Shown in pieces: positions 37,257 to 46,457 of a DNA stretch of 64,000 bases; positions within the stretch are counted from its first letter, which is position 1, and each line of letters begins with the position of its first letter. The position numbers were made by a program, and so were the translations under genes. A model generated the notes under the pieces. It ran no database searches and had not been told where the DNA came from. It was given only the letters and a program-made list of their open reading frames with translations. This DNA is from Ignavibacteria bacterium (GTDB lineage: Bacteria > Bacteroidota > Ignavibacteria > Tepidaquicellales > OLB5). The stretch lies in NCBI GenBank assembly GCA_020852705.1, contig JADZAP010000040.1, forward strand, positions 62,001-126,000. The letters are read 5' to 3'.

Positions 37257-37367
37257 TTATTTTACAGAAAAATATGTTATCAAGGCGGGGACAATAAGCC
37301 ACAAAATCCCTTTAATCAGGAAGAAAAGAAATCCTGCAACCCCCAATCTTTTAAGCCAATTTGACAT
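37257..37367 (-). CDS. 36-residue single-helix membrane peptide
   Basis: ATG at 37367 to TAA at 37257. The peptide begins MSNWLKRLGV and contains one hydrophobic helix (about residues 9-33: GFLFFLIKGILWL and onward) with a basic N-terminus. It starts 11 bases after the stop of the monooxygenase gene on the same strand, so the two look like an operon. Similar short peptides of pattern W-L-K-R-x-G-x-x-GFLFF-x-x-KG occur in this bacterial group as far as I recall, but no function is known to me. It is too short for usual gene callers. Confidence 0.6.
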   Translation of the reverse strand: MSNWLKRLGVAGFLFFLIKGILWLIVPALITYFSVK

Positions 37368-37378
37368 TTTTAATGCAC

Positions 37379-37708
37379 TCAACGTGCAATTATTTCATAA
37401 GTTTTAAAATCAGAACTCATTGGCGGCTCTTCGCCTTTTTCTTTAGCAAGTTTTATATCTTCAAAACCTCTTTTATGACCTTCTATAAATTCAGGTGATT
37501 TTGTCCATGTTTTAAAATTTTCTTCACTTTCCCAATGACTTACTATCAGATAGTTATCATTATTTTTTGTTGGTCTTAAAACTTCCATGTGTTTAAACCC
37601 TGGAATACGGTCAATAGCACCTGCGCGGGTTGCAAATAACTGCTCAAATCGCTCTCTGTAGTGCGGTTTACAATTTATATAGTTTATAGCTACAAATTTT
37701 TTTTTCAT
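37379..37708 (-). CDS. Antibiotic biosynthesis monooxygenase / IsdG-like domain protein
   Basis: 109 residues with the dimeric ferredoxin-like ABM fold. The pattern PGFKHMEVLRP, then SHWESEENFKTWTKSPEF and EGHKRG resembles heme-degrading monooxygenases of the IsdG/HmoA group. In those the Trp and the His are the active-site and heme-ligand residues. Heme degradation would liberate iron. A TonB-dependent receptor is near, but on a separate transcript unit. A general ABM role remains possible. Confidence 0.75.
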   Translation of the reverse strand: MKKKFVAINYINCKPHYRERFEQLFATRAGAIDRIPGFKHMEVLRPTKNNDNYLIVSHWESEENFKTWTKSPEFIEGHKRGFEDIKLAKEKGEEPPMSSDFKTYEIIAR

Positions 37709-37847
37709 TTATTAGTTACTTTTTTAGTTAAACAAACATAATAAGTAATATCGGACTATTCAAGTCCAATTTAATTATATGCTTCCATTTAAAAGCGTAT
37801 TTTTTTATTCCTTATAATTTTATCATATATAACAGATATTTGCGGAT

Positions 37848-39629
37848 ATGCCGAAAAAAAATATTAAAGCAGGTCAAATCAAAAAAATACCGGAAAAGAT
37901 TCATAATTTTAAAATATTGTATAATGCAGTAATGCCCTTAATATTTTTAATTATGATTATTTTAATTACAACATTTAATATTTCGGGAGATGATGATATA
38001 TTCTGGCATCTTGAAACCGGGAAGTATATTACGCTACACAAAGTTATACCATCAACAGATGTATTTGGATTAACCACAAGCAGCAATGAGTGGGTGCCGT
38101 TTGAGTGGGGTTTTGATTTTTTGTTTTACAATGTTTACAGTTTAGGAGGATATACTGCAATTTCAATTCTTAGATCGCTGATATTTGCAATTATATTTTA
38201 TCTTTTATTTCGTTTAACACAAAAACTGAAGCTGAATTATGGGGTTACCGGAATAATTATGCTGTTGTTAACAGCAGGGCTTTTTGAAAGATTACTTATA
38301 AAACCACAGATTATTTCTTATTTGTTAACAACTGTAATACTTTACATTTTTTTATCATATAGTATAGCTAAAAGATCTGATGCAAAGTTAATTTTTTTAT
38401 TGCCTGTAATTTTTCTTATTTGGGCTAATATGCACATGGGGGTTTTGTTAGGATTGGTATTGTTTTTTTTATTTATAATTTCTGAGTTAATACAGTTAAA
38501 ATTTACATTGACTAATACCAACAATACCGATCCTGTTACAAAAAGTAATTTAATAAAGCTGCTTATAATATTTGTTTGCTCAATAGCTGCAATATTTATA
38601 AATCCATTCGGAATAAAAACTTATATATATGTTTACAATCATCTTCAGATGAAAATGATTAATGAAGTATATGAGTGGTATTCACCGTTTAATAAATTAT
38701 TTGAAGGGTCAATGTATATTTATATTTATTATACATTCTTATTTCTTAGTTTAATTGGTATTTTTATTGCACTTAGAAATAAATTGATATTTCCGCTTAT
38801 TTCTTTAATAGTTTTTTTAATATTTTCCTTTAGGTCAACAAGATATTCAATTGATTTTATGCTGATTTCATCAATATTTCTTTTGATAGTTTTTTCCTAT
38901 GCCGCAGTTTTTTTAAAAAATTCATTTTTCAATAAACCTTATACTGCTGTTTTCACTCTCGTCATTGCATTTTTGGCAATAATTCTGTTACCGGGTAATA
39001 ATTTATATACAATGTTTAATTATAACAGAGTATTTGGAACATCTGTTGATAAAGTTTATTATCCTGTAAATGCCGTTGAGTTTATAAGGAAGAATAATAT
39101 TATTAACTTTGAGAGCAGAATTTTTAACTCATTTGGTATTGGCGGCTATTTGATATGGAATTTTAACGGTGTAAGAAATTTTATTGACAGCAGAAATCTG
39201 AATGATGATATTTATTTTACATATAAAATGATAAATAACAAACAGCATGGATTTGAACAAAAATTCAACAGCTTAAATTTTGATGTAGTATTTTGGTATT
39301 ATCAAAAATTACCGTGGAATAAATCTGAATTAAATACTTCTATACTTTCATACTTGTTTAAGAACAGTGATGTATGGAAATTAGTTTATTGGGATGATGA
39401 TGCCTTTGTGTTTGTTAAAAATACAGAAAAATATAAGGATATAATTGAAAAATATGAATATAAATATGCTATACCATACTTTTATACATACGATAAAGAA
39501 CCGCTAAAGGCAGCTTTAGTAAACGATCCCGTGGGAGTTACCAATGAAATAAAACGGAATTTAAAAGAAAATCCGGATGGAATTTTTATACGGGCAATGG
39601 CTAAAAGTTTTGGAGTATCAGCACAATAA
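37848..39629 (+). CDS. Polytopic membrane protein, GT-C-like
   Basis: 593 residues with 10-12 hydrophobic helices in the first 400 residues and a soluble C-terminal region of about 190. The first loop carries SGDDDIFWHLETGKYI and the next section VPSTD...EWVPFEWGFDF. An acidic cluster followed by WHLxxG is recurrent in uncharacterised membrane proteins of this group that resemble GT-C glycosyltransferases. It is likely involved in envelope glycan or glycoprotein synthesis (inference). It is flanked by a clear terminator (39628-39655). Confidence 0.6.
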   Translation: MPKKNIKAGQIKKIPEKIHNFKILYNAVMPLIFLIMIILITTFNISGDDDIFWHLETGKYITLHKVIPSTDVFGLTTSSNEWVPFEWGFDFLFYNVYSLGGYTAISILRSLIFAIIFYLLFRLTQKLKLNYGVTGIIMLLLTAGLFERLLIKPQIISYLLTTVILYIFLSYSIAKRSDAKLIFLLPVIFLIWANMHMGVLLGLVLFFLFIISELIQLKFTLTNTNNTDPVTKSNLIKLLIIFVCSIAAIFINPFGIKTYIYVYNHLQMKMINEVYEWYSPFNKLFEGSMYIYIYYTFLFLSLIGIFIALRNKLIFPLISLIVFLIFSFRSTRYSIDFMLISSIFLLIVFSYAAVFLKNSFFNKPYTAVFTLVIAFLAIILLPGNNLYTMFNYNRVFGTSVDKVYYPVNAVEFIRKNNIINFESRIFNSFGIGGYLIWNFNGVRNFIDSRNLNDDIYFTYKMINNKQHGFEQKFNSLNFDVVFWYYQKLPWNKSELNTSILSYLFKNSDVWKLVYWDDDAFVFVKNTEKYKDIIEKYEYKYAIPYFYTYDKEPLKAALVNDPVGVTNEIKRNLKENPDGIFIRAMAKSFGVSAQ

Positions 39630-39655
39630 AAGCCATGTAATTGCATGGCTTTTAT
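39628..39655. terminator. Bidirectional rho-independent terminator
   Basis: Inverted repeat AAAAGCCATG / CATGGCTTTT with a 6-base loop (39628-39653) and T-rich flanks on both strands. It sits between the convergent membrane protein gene and the M16 peptidase gene. Confidence 0.85.
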
Positions 39656-39670
39656 TTACACTTAATTAGT

Positions 39671-42616
39671 TTAGTATCCAAATATCTCTTCTAATGTTAA
39701 ATACTTTATGTTACCGTATTTGCTTAATGTTTTAATATCAAGCTTATTTTTATCACCAAGAACAAGTATAGTATATTTTGAGTTTTTTATATTTTCAGCG
39801 GCAAACTTTTTTATATCATCCATTGTGATATTTTGTGCCTTTTCATAAATATCTTTACGTATATCGTAGTCTAACCCAAGTTTTTGTGAAGCAAGGTAAC
39901 TTGAAAGCACTGAGCTTTTTGTTATCCTGTCAGTACGCAGTTTTTGCAAAAGGTTATCTTTTGCTGAAGTAAAAGTTAAATCTGAAACCGGCATATCATT
40001 TAACAGCTGAAAAAGTCCGGAGATAGCTTCAGGCAGTTTATCTGACTGCGTACCTATATAAGCAATGTTATAATGTGAATTATCAAGTTTTGAAGGAATA
40101 GTATATGATGAAAATGTACTGTAAGCAAGCGCTTTGGACTCTCTTAACTCCTGAAATACAATACCGGACATACCGCCGCCAAAATATTCATTATACACAG
40201 AAATAAGAGGAATTTTTTCTTTATCATAATTTTCTTTTTTACTTAATAGCAGTATTTCTGCCTGAACCATATCAGGATAATTTACAATATATACATTATT
40301 CTCATTTGTAGAAAGTTCTGGATAAACAGCAGGTGGCGGCGGATCTTTAAAAGCATCACCGGAAGATTTATATTCTTTGCTAAGTTTTCCTGTTATTGTT
40401 TCCTGATTTTCTGGTCCGTAATATAGTATTTTTTGTTTAAACTGATGAAGTCCTTCAAGAAGATTTATCAAATCTTCGGGTTTTATGGAGTTTAGTTCCT
40501 GTTCGGAATAAATATCTGTAAATGGTGATTTAGCACCGTATTTTCCATAAGAAAGCATTGCACTCCAAAGGATCTTATCTTTATTTAGTTTATCATCATC
40601 ACGGACTTTTAATATATCCTGAACAAGGTTTTCCAATGCTTTATTTTCGGGCTTTAAATCGTTCATAACTTCTTCAAGTAAAGCCATTGATTTATCAAAA
40701 TTTTCATCAAGTCCGTTTAATGATAGTACTGTTTCATCATCATCTGCTGAAATTGAATACGTACAGCCAAGTTTATAAAATTCTTCCTTAAGCTGTGAAG
40801 GAGTGTATTTGGATGTGCCAAGATAACTGAAATAGCTTACTGCAAGCGGTATGAGTTTATTATTAAATGAACCGATATTATATATAATGTTCAAATTGAA
40901 AAGTTCATTCTCTTCATTTTTCTTATATAGAAACGGGATATTGTTTTTTATTGTAAGTTTTGAGAGATCTTTATTGTAGTCAACAAAAACAGGATTAATT
41001 TCATCAGGTTTCATTTCAGCAATTTCATTTAAAAATATGCTTTTATCCTGTCTGTTTACTTCAACGGGAGTAATTTGTGGCTTATTAACCTTTTCTACAT
41101 TTTTATCTTCGCCAGTTCTTTTATAAACAACAACATAATTGTTCCCATAATTTTTATTTACAAATTCAATTATATCCTGTTTTGTTATTTTTGAAAGTCT
41201 TCCTATCCGGTTAACTTCATCCTGCCAAGGAATATCCTTTACAAAAGCATCAACCATATTTCCGGCTCTTGAACGGTTTGATTCCTGTGATTTTATATCG
41301 GAAAGTTTCAGATCATTAATTATAGCAGTAAGAAGCCAGTCAGGAAACTCTCCTTTTTTAACTTTTTCAACTTGTTCAAGAAGCAGTTTAGTAACATCTT
41401 CAAGTTTTTGCCCTTCACGCGGATTGCCGTATATTACATGTGCAGAGTAATCTTTATTAGTAACCATAAATGAACCAGAAGTAAGAACCTTTTGGTTCTG
41501 ATTAAGATTTAGATCAAGCAATCCGGCAGAACTGTTAGCAAGGATCAAATCAACTAAAGAAGCCAGATCATTTTCTCTTGAATTTGCTCCGGGGAATCTG
41601 TATGCCAGCATAACAAACTCAGCTTCGGGTCCGTAAACATTTTTAATTATGGGTTTTAAAATTGGTTTTTCTATGGGAGAAATAAATTCAGGTACATTTG
41701 AAGATTGCTTATCGCCCCAATATTTATCAATAAGTTCAATTGTTTTTTCCGGATCAAGATCTCCAGAAAGAACAATTGCCATATTATTTGGAACATAATA
41801 TGTTTTATAATAATTAATTACTTTTTTAATGGAGGGATTTTTTAAGTCTTCAATTGTACCAATTGTTGTTTGTGTGCCGTAAGGATGTGTGGGAAAGAGA
41901 TTACGAGAAAGTTCATCCCAGGCTTTATCATTATCATCATCAAGACTTATGTTTTTTTCCTCATATACAGCTTCAAGCTCGGTATGAAAAAGTCTCATAA
42001 CAGGATTCCTGAATCTTTCAGCTTCAATTTTTAGCCAGCGTTCAAGCTGATTTGATGGGATATCGTTGGTATATACAGTCTGCTCAACCGATGTATATGC
42101 ATTTGTACCGATAGCTCCTATTATGGACATCATTTTATCATATTCATTGGCAATGGCATATTTAGCTGCCAGACCTGATACACTATCTATTTGGTGATAG
42201 ATTATTTTACGTTGTTTAATATCTTTAGTTGCCCGGTGTTTTTCATAAAGATTAATAATTTCATCAATCAGCGGCTTTTCTTTTTCAAAATCTTTAGTCC
42301 CGTATTTATCAGTTCCCTTAAAAAGCATGTGTTCCAGATAATGAGCAAGCCCGGTAGCATCATGAGGATCCATTTTACTTCCTGTTTTTACCGGTATGTA
42401 AGTTTGAATTCTAGGTTCATCTTTATATACACTTAAATAAACAGTCAAGCCGTTATTAAGTTTGTAAATCCTTGTATTGGTAGGATCATTTTTAACAATA
42501 CTGTAAGTATATTTACCATCAGTAATAGTTTGTATCTGTGTAAAAACATTGTATGTAAAGAAAAATAGTACTGAAGCAAATAAAACTATTGCTTGAGGTT
42601 TATATTTGTTGATCAT
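39671..42616 (-). CDS. Exported M16 family zinc metallopeptidase (pitrilysin-like)
   Basis: 981-residue protein with an N-terminal signal peptide or anchor (about 8-26) and two M16 halves. The inverted zinc motif HYLEH (H92, E95, H96) is in the first half, with a downstream acidic region AVYEEKNI that supplies the third ligand. The second half lacks the motif, as usual for this clan, in which the two halves form a closed chamber. It probably degrades peptides in the periplasm. It lies downstream of the Mla locus and the FnIII lipoprotein on the same strand, with a 53-base gap. A link to envelope quality control is inference. Confidence 0.92.
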   Translation of the reverse strand: MINKYKPQAIVLFASVLFFFTYNVFTQIQTITDGKYTYSIVKNDPTNTRIYKLNNGLTVYLSVYKDEPRIQTYIPVKTGSKMDPHDATGLAHYLEHMLFKGTDKYGTKDFEKEKPLIDEIINLYEKHRATKDIKQRKIIYHQIDSVSGLAAKYAIANEYDKMMSIIGAIGTNAYTSVEQTVYTNDIPSNQLERWLKIEAERFRNPVMRLFHTELEAVYEEKNISLDDDNDKAWDELSRNLFPTHPYGTQTTIGTIEDLKNPSIKKVINYYKTYYVPNNMAIVLSGDLDPEKTIELIDKYWGDKQSSNVPEFISPIEKPILKPIIKNVYGPEAEFVMLAYRFPGANSRENDLASLVDLILANSSAGLLDLNLNQNQKVLTSGSFMVTNKDYSAHVIYGNPREGQKLEDVTKLLLEQVEKVKKGEFPDWLLTAIINDLKLSDIKSQESNRSRAGNMVDAFVKDIPWQDEVNRIGRLSKITKQDIIEFVNKNYGNNYVVVYKRTGEDKNVEKVNKPQITPVEVNRQDKSIFLNEIAEMKPDEINPVFVDYNKDLSKLTIKNNIPFLYKKNEENELFNLNIIYNIGSFNNKLIPLAVSYFSYLGTSKYTPSQLKEEFYKLGCTYSISADDDETVLSLNGLDENFDKSMALLEEVMNDLKPENKALENLVQDILKVRDDDKLNKDKILWSAMLSYGKYGAKSPFTDIYSEQELNSIKPEDLINLLEGLHQFKQKILYYGPENQETITGKLSKEYKSSGDAFKDPPPPAVYPELSTNENNVYIVNYPDMVQAEILLLSKKENYDKEKIPLISVYNEYFGGGMSGIVFQELRESKALAYSTFSSYTIPSKLDNSHYNIAYIGTQSDKLPEAISGLFQLLNDMPVSDLTFTSAKDNLLQKLRTDRITKSSVLSSYLASQKLGLDYDIRKDIYEKAQNITMDDIKKFAAENIKNSKYTILVLGDKNKLDIKTLSKYGNIKYLTLEEIFGY

Positions 42617-42669
42617 AAAATTTAAATTGATTAAAATTTGTAATTAATCCTTGGGGAAATTTCAAAGTA

Positions 42670-43782
42670 TTAAAAAATATTCTTTGTTGAATCTGCCCAG
42701 GAGAGCATATTTATATTATTTATTCCGTTACCGTTGATTATACTGACGGTACCGGGTGAATTTAATGCACAGTTAGAAAATAACACTCTGTTGGTATCAC
42801 ATCCATAAACTGATTTAAATTTAAGAACGTTTACAAGACTGCCGGTTTGTGTGTAAACTGTAACATGATAATTTCCGTTTGCAATATTATTAATAGAATA
42901 ATCTGCAAAATATACATTATTAATAAACTTGATTGTAAGTGAATCAAGAAAATCAGGTGTTAAACCCTCAGGTGGCCAGTTATCAGTTTTATAAACGCCA
43001 ATAAAGTAAACATTTATTGGTTGTATAAAATTATTATCTGCAAATGTAATTCTACCGGATATACTTGAAGGATGAGGTCCGTTAACCGTTGTAAATTGAA
43101 ATATCTGAGACCAGTCACCTGTACTTGCACCATTGGAATTGGATGCATTAACCCGCCAGAAGTAACTTGTTCCTGTGTTTAAAATAAAATACGGCGCCTG
43201 CAATGTAGATACAGGAATATTTCCTGAATCTAGTACTAACTGGCTGAAATTTTGATTTAAAGAAAGTTGCAGTCGGTATATTTCTGCTGTAAATGAATTT
43301 TCCCAATCGAAAAGAGGCAGGAAAGGAATTCCGTTTGAATTATTAGCAGGGCTTAACAAAACGGGAGCAGCCGGAGGGTTTAAAAGCATTCTAAATCTTC
43401 TTGTTTCAGACCATTTAGAAAAATTGCTGTTACCAAGTACTGCACGGACTTTCCAATAATAATAAATGTTTGTTTGAAGTAGCCCTGCAGGAATAACAAT
43501 AGAAAGAAAATCTCCGGTAGAATCAATATAATGGGTGGTAATAAAATTAGCATCTGCCGAAAGAACCGCCTGATATGATACAGCATCAGGATATTGTGCC
43601 CATTTAATTTCAGGGCTATTTGAAATTATTGTTGAGTTATTTGGCGGTTCAATAAGAGTCATATTTAATATCGGATCATTATTTACAGGTGTTTCAGTAA
43701 GTTCTTCTTTTTTACATGATGAAAGAAATATGGTAAACAAAATAGAAACTAAACTAATTCTTATTATTGATTTGCTGTTCAA
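42670..43782 (-). CDS. FnIII-domain lipoprotein overlapping mlaD
   Basis: 370 residues. A lipoprotein signal peptide (lipobox ending at Cys23, LSSCKKE) is followed by two fibronectin type III-like domains (about 36-135 and 137-230) with YYYWKVRA and SYFWRVNA strands. The C-terminal domain of about 130 residues (GRITFADNN, DNWPPEG, VYGCDTN, MLSWADS) is shared with the frameshifted lipoprotein at 36614. The start is a TTG at 43782 inside the end of mlaD (29-base overlap), which suggests coupled translation with the Mla genes. It may be an outer-membrane partner of the lipid transporter (inference). Confidence 0.75.
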   Translation of the reverse strand: MNSKSIIRISLVSILFTIFLSSCKKEELTETPVNNDPILNMTLIEPPNNSTIISNSPEIKWAQYPDAVSYQAVLSADANFITTHYIDSTGDFLSIVIPAGLLQTNIYYYWKVRAVLGNSNFSKWSETRRFRMLLNPPAAPVLLSPANNSNGIPFLPLFDWENSFTAEIYRLQLSLNQNFSQLVLDSGNIPVSTLQAPYFILNTGTSYFWRVNASNSNGASTGDWSQIFQFTTVNGPHPSSISGRITFADNNFIQPINVYFIGVYKTDNWPPEGLTPDFLDSLTIKFINNVYFADYSINNIANGNYHVTVYTQTGSLVNVLKFKSVYGCDTNRVLFSNCALNSPGTVSIINGNGINNINMLSWADSTKNIF

Positions 43783-44806
43783 GTTTTAACTTTTGTTCTA
43801 ATTCTCTTAATTCTTTTTCTTTTTTGATAAGTTCCTGCTCTTTAATTCTGATTTCAAGAGCTTTTTTATCATAATTTTTTTCCCAATCTGTTTTATCCCA
43901 GTAACCAATATCCTCAAAATATCCTTTAAACAGGAAATTATGTTTTAAAGCTTCCATGTTTTGACTAAAACTGAAAGAGCCATTTTCCAAATTTTGAGTT
44001 GTTAAATTAGCATTTGCAATCATTTGTTTCAAGTTATTTGCAAAAGCAGTATCAGTAATTAAAGTACCAACAATGCTTTCATTGGAATTCATTTTCCTTA
44101 CAATTTCAGCTATTTCGCGTGTTATTTTACTAACTTCGCCAGATAGATTTTGCAAATCACCAGAAACATTACCAACAGTATTGGTTACTTGGGCAAATAC
44201 GGTGTTAAGCTGACCTGAATAACCTGTATATGATTTGAATGTGGAGTCAACGCTTCTATACAGATTATCATTATTTATAAGCTGCCCAAGTGTTCCTTCG
44301 CCTTTATTAACTTTAGCAGAAATTTCAGAAAGATCTTTGGTTAAATTACTTGCATTAACACCTGATTCTTTCAGACTGTTCATAATATCGGCAACTTCAA
44401 TCGGTTTAACAGATGCAATCATTTCTCCTTCCTGAACTTCAGGGGTGCCCGGAGTACCCGGAGTAAGATCAATAAGTTTATTTCCTACAAGACCATCAGA
44501 ACCGATAGTAGCTTTAGAATCTTTTTTAATATACTTTTGATTGCTTTTTACAATTGTCATAGTAACCAAAACCCTGTTTGCTGCAACTATATCCACACCA
44601 TAAATTTTACCAACAACAATACCATTAAGTCTAACTGAGCCGCCGGTTTTAAGTCCGCTTACTGTTTCAAACTCTGATTTAATAGTAATAGTTGGTGTAA
44701 AAATGTTATCTTTACCTCCAAGAACAAATATTACAATAATAAATAGAATAAATCCGGCGATAATAAATAAACCTACCTTTAATTTTTTTTCATTATTTAT
44801 TTCCAT
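43754..44806 (-). CDS. mlaD: MCE/MlaD family substrate-binding protein
   Basis: 350 residues. There is a membrane anchor (about 10-30), an MCE domain (about 38-117) with SGLKTGGSVRLNGIVVGKI and DGLVGNKLIDL, and a long helical C-terminal region ending in a charged coiled coil (KEKELRELEQKLKLEQ). MlaD hexamers bind phospholipid and pass it between the inner membrane and periplasmic carriers. The C-terminal extension is longer than in E. coli MlaD, resembling proteins that build a needle-like tunnel. It lies 39 bases after mlaF. Confidence 0.92.
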   Translation of the reverse strand: MEINNEKKLKVGLFIIAGFILFIIVIFVLGGKDNIFTPTITIKSEFETVSGLKTGGSVRLNGIVVGKIYGVDIVAANRVLVTMTIVKSNQKYIKKDSKATIGSDGLVGNKLIDLTPGTPGTPEVQEGEMIASVKPIEVADIMNSLKESGVNASNLTKDLSEISAKVNKGEGTLGQLINNDNLYRSVDSTFKSYTGYSGQLNTVFAQVTNTVGNVSGDLQNLSGEVSKITREIAEIVRKMNSNESIVGTLITDTAFANNLKQMIANANLTTQNLENGSFSFSQNMEALKHNFLFKGYFEDIGYWDKTDWEKNYDKKALEIRIKEQELIKKEKELRELEQKLKLEQQINNKN

Positions 44807-44845
44807 AATAACACCTTTAATTTAGATTATATAAACTTGATTATT

Positions 44846-45625
44846 TTATTTTCGTTCATAATTACTCAGCTTTTCTTTTTCATTGTTGTTAACATCTTCA
44901 AAAAATGAACGCACAAAATTATCAGTACTTTTTTCAAGCTCATCGTATGTACCTGATTCAGTATATTTACCTTCTTTAAGTACAACAATTCTGTTAGCAA
45001 CAATTTTTGCACAAATCATATCATGGGTAACTACAATAGAAGTTACATTATATTTTCTCTGCATTCTAACTATCAAATGACTTATATCTCTTGTTGTTTC
45101 GGGATCAAGACCGGTTGTTGGCTCATCCCAAAGCATTATTTCAGGATTCATAATAATTGTTCTTGCTACACCTATTCTTTTTTTCATTCCGCCTGAAAGT
45201 TCAGAAGGCATTTTATTTATTGCATCTAATAGCCCAACATCATTAAGTACCTCTTCTACCTTACTTTCAATTTCATTTTTATTCATATCAGTATTTCTTA
45301 TTAAGGGAAACATAAGGTTTTCACGAACTGACATTGAATCATACAAAGCTCCGCTTTGAAAAACAAATCCAATTTTTTTCCTTATGTAAAGAAGCTGCTC
45401 ATAATTAAGTTCAGGTATATTTTTTCCTAGTATTCTAAGTGTTCCGCTATCAGGAGAGATAAGACCAACTATACATTTTAATGTTACTGATTTTCCTGTT
45501 CCTGATTTTCCTAAAGTAACTACAGTTTCACCTTTTTTAAGCTGAAGATTAATATCCTTTAATATAACAGTACTTCCAAAGGATTTTTTTAAATTTTCTA
45601 TATTTATTATATAGTCTAAGCTCAA
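44846..45625 (-). CDS. mlaF: Phospholipid ABC transporter ATPase MlaF
   Basis: 259-residue ABC ATPase of the Mla (Ttg2A) type. Walker A is GKSGTGKS (39-46), the signature is ELSGGMKKR, Walker B is IMLWDEPTTGLDPE, and the H-loop histidine lies in VVTHD. It powers phospholipid transport with MlaE and MlaD. The first recognisable strand begins directly at the TTG of 45625, with no alternative ATG. The gap to mlaE is 13 bases. Confidence 0.95.
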   Translation of the reverse strand: MSLDYIINIENLKKSFGSTVILKDINLQLKKGETVVTLGKSGTGKSVTLKCIVGLISPDSGTLRILGKNIPELNYEQLLYIRKKIGFVFQSGALYDSMSVRENLMFPLIRNTDMNKNEIESKVEEVLNDVGLLDAINKMPSELSGGMKKRIGVARTIIMNPEIMLWDEPTTGLDPETTRDISHLIVRMQRKYNVTSIVVTHDMICAKIVANRIVVLKEGKYTESGTYDELEKSTDNFVRSFFEDVNNNEKEKLSNYERK

Positions 45626-45638
45626 AATTTATTTAACC

Positions 45639-46412
45639 TTATAAAATAATATTAGTAATCTGTACGGCAATCATATCCCAAATAATAACCATCAATGATG
45701 ATATTACCACTGATGAATTAGCAGCAATACCAACACTTTCAGTTCCTTTATCTGCAATATAACCTTTATAGCATCCAACAATTCCAATAGTAAATCCAAA
45801 AAAGAATGTTTTAACCACAGGACCAATTATCCCGCTGAATTTTAATGCATCAAACACTTCTCTAAAATACAATCCCAGCGAAACATCGCTAACTACATTT
45901 AACGCTATGTACCCGCCTATCAAAGCAATAGTATCAGCATAAATTATAAGTAACGGTATCATTAATGAAGTTGCAATAACCCGGGTTATAACAAGATAGT
46001 TAAAAGGGTTGCATGCAGATACCTCCATAGCATCAATTTGTTCTGTTACTTTCATACTGCCAATTTCAGCGCCAATACTTGAACCAATTTTTCCAGCACA
46101 TATCAGTCCGGTAATTACAGGACCTATTTCAAGAATTATTCCCAAGCCAATCATTGAAGGAATTAAAGAAGTAGCGCCAAAGGGCTGTAAAGTTGGAATT
46201 GCCTGAAGTGCCAGCACAAAACCTATAATGAAACCCGTTATGCCAACTAAACTTAATGATTTATAACCTATTTTAAAAAACTGTTTTAGTATTTCATTTA
46301 GGTTATAAGGAGGTTTAAATGCTTCCTTAAAGAATCGTATGGAAAAGTTTACTATTCCCCATGTTTCTAACAGGACACCTTTAAAAGATTTGGGTAAAAT
46401 TTCATTTAGCAC
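45639..46412 (-). CDS. mlaE: Phospholipid ABC transporter permease MlaE
   Basis: 257-residue MlaE permease with about five membrane helices. The conserved cytoplasmic coupling segment CAGKIGSSIGAEIGSMKVTEQ and the EVSACNP motif identify the family. It forms the homodimeric membrane core of the lipid transporter. The start is GTG at 46412. The order here is mlaE-mlaF-mlaD, then the overlapping FnIII lipoprotein. No mlaB or mlaC is next to them. Confidence 0.93.
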   Translation of the reverse strand: MLNEILPKSFKGVLLETWGIVNFSIRFFKEAFKPPYNLNEILKQFFKIGYKSLSLVGITGFIIGFVLALQAIPTLQPFGATSLIPSMIGLGIILEIGPVITGLICAGKIGSSIGAEIGSMKVTEQIDAMEVSACNPFNYLVITRVIATSLMIPLLIIYADTIALIGGYIALNVVSDVSLGLYFREVFDALKFSGIIGPVVKTFFFGFTIGIVGCYKGYIADKGTESVGIAANSSVVISSLMVIIWDMIAVQITNIIL

Positions 46413-46457
46413 ATTAAATATATATATTTAATTTAAATAATTTAGTTTAATAATCTG

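Noticed and set aside
37186-37407. Plus-strand 73-codon frame
   Set aside because: It overlaps the better minus-strand 36-residue frame and the monooxygenase 3' end, and it has no protein-like features.
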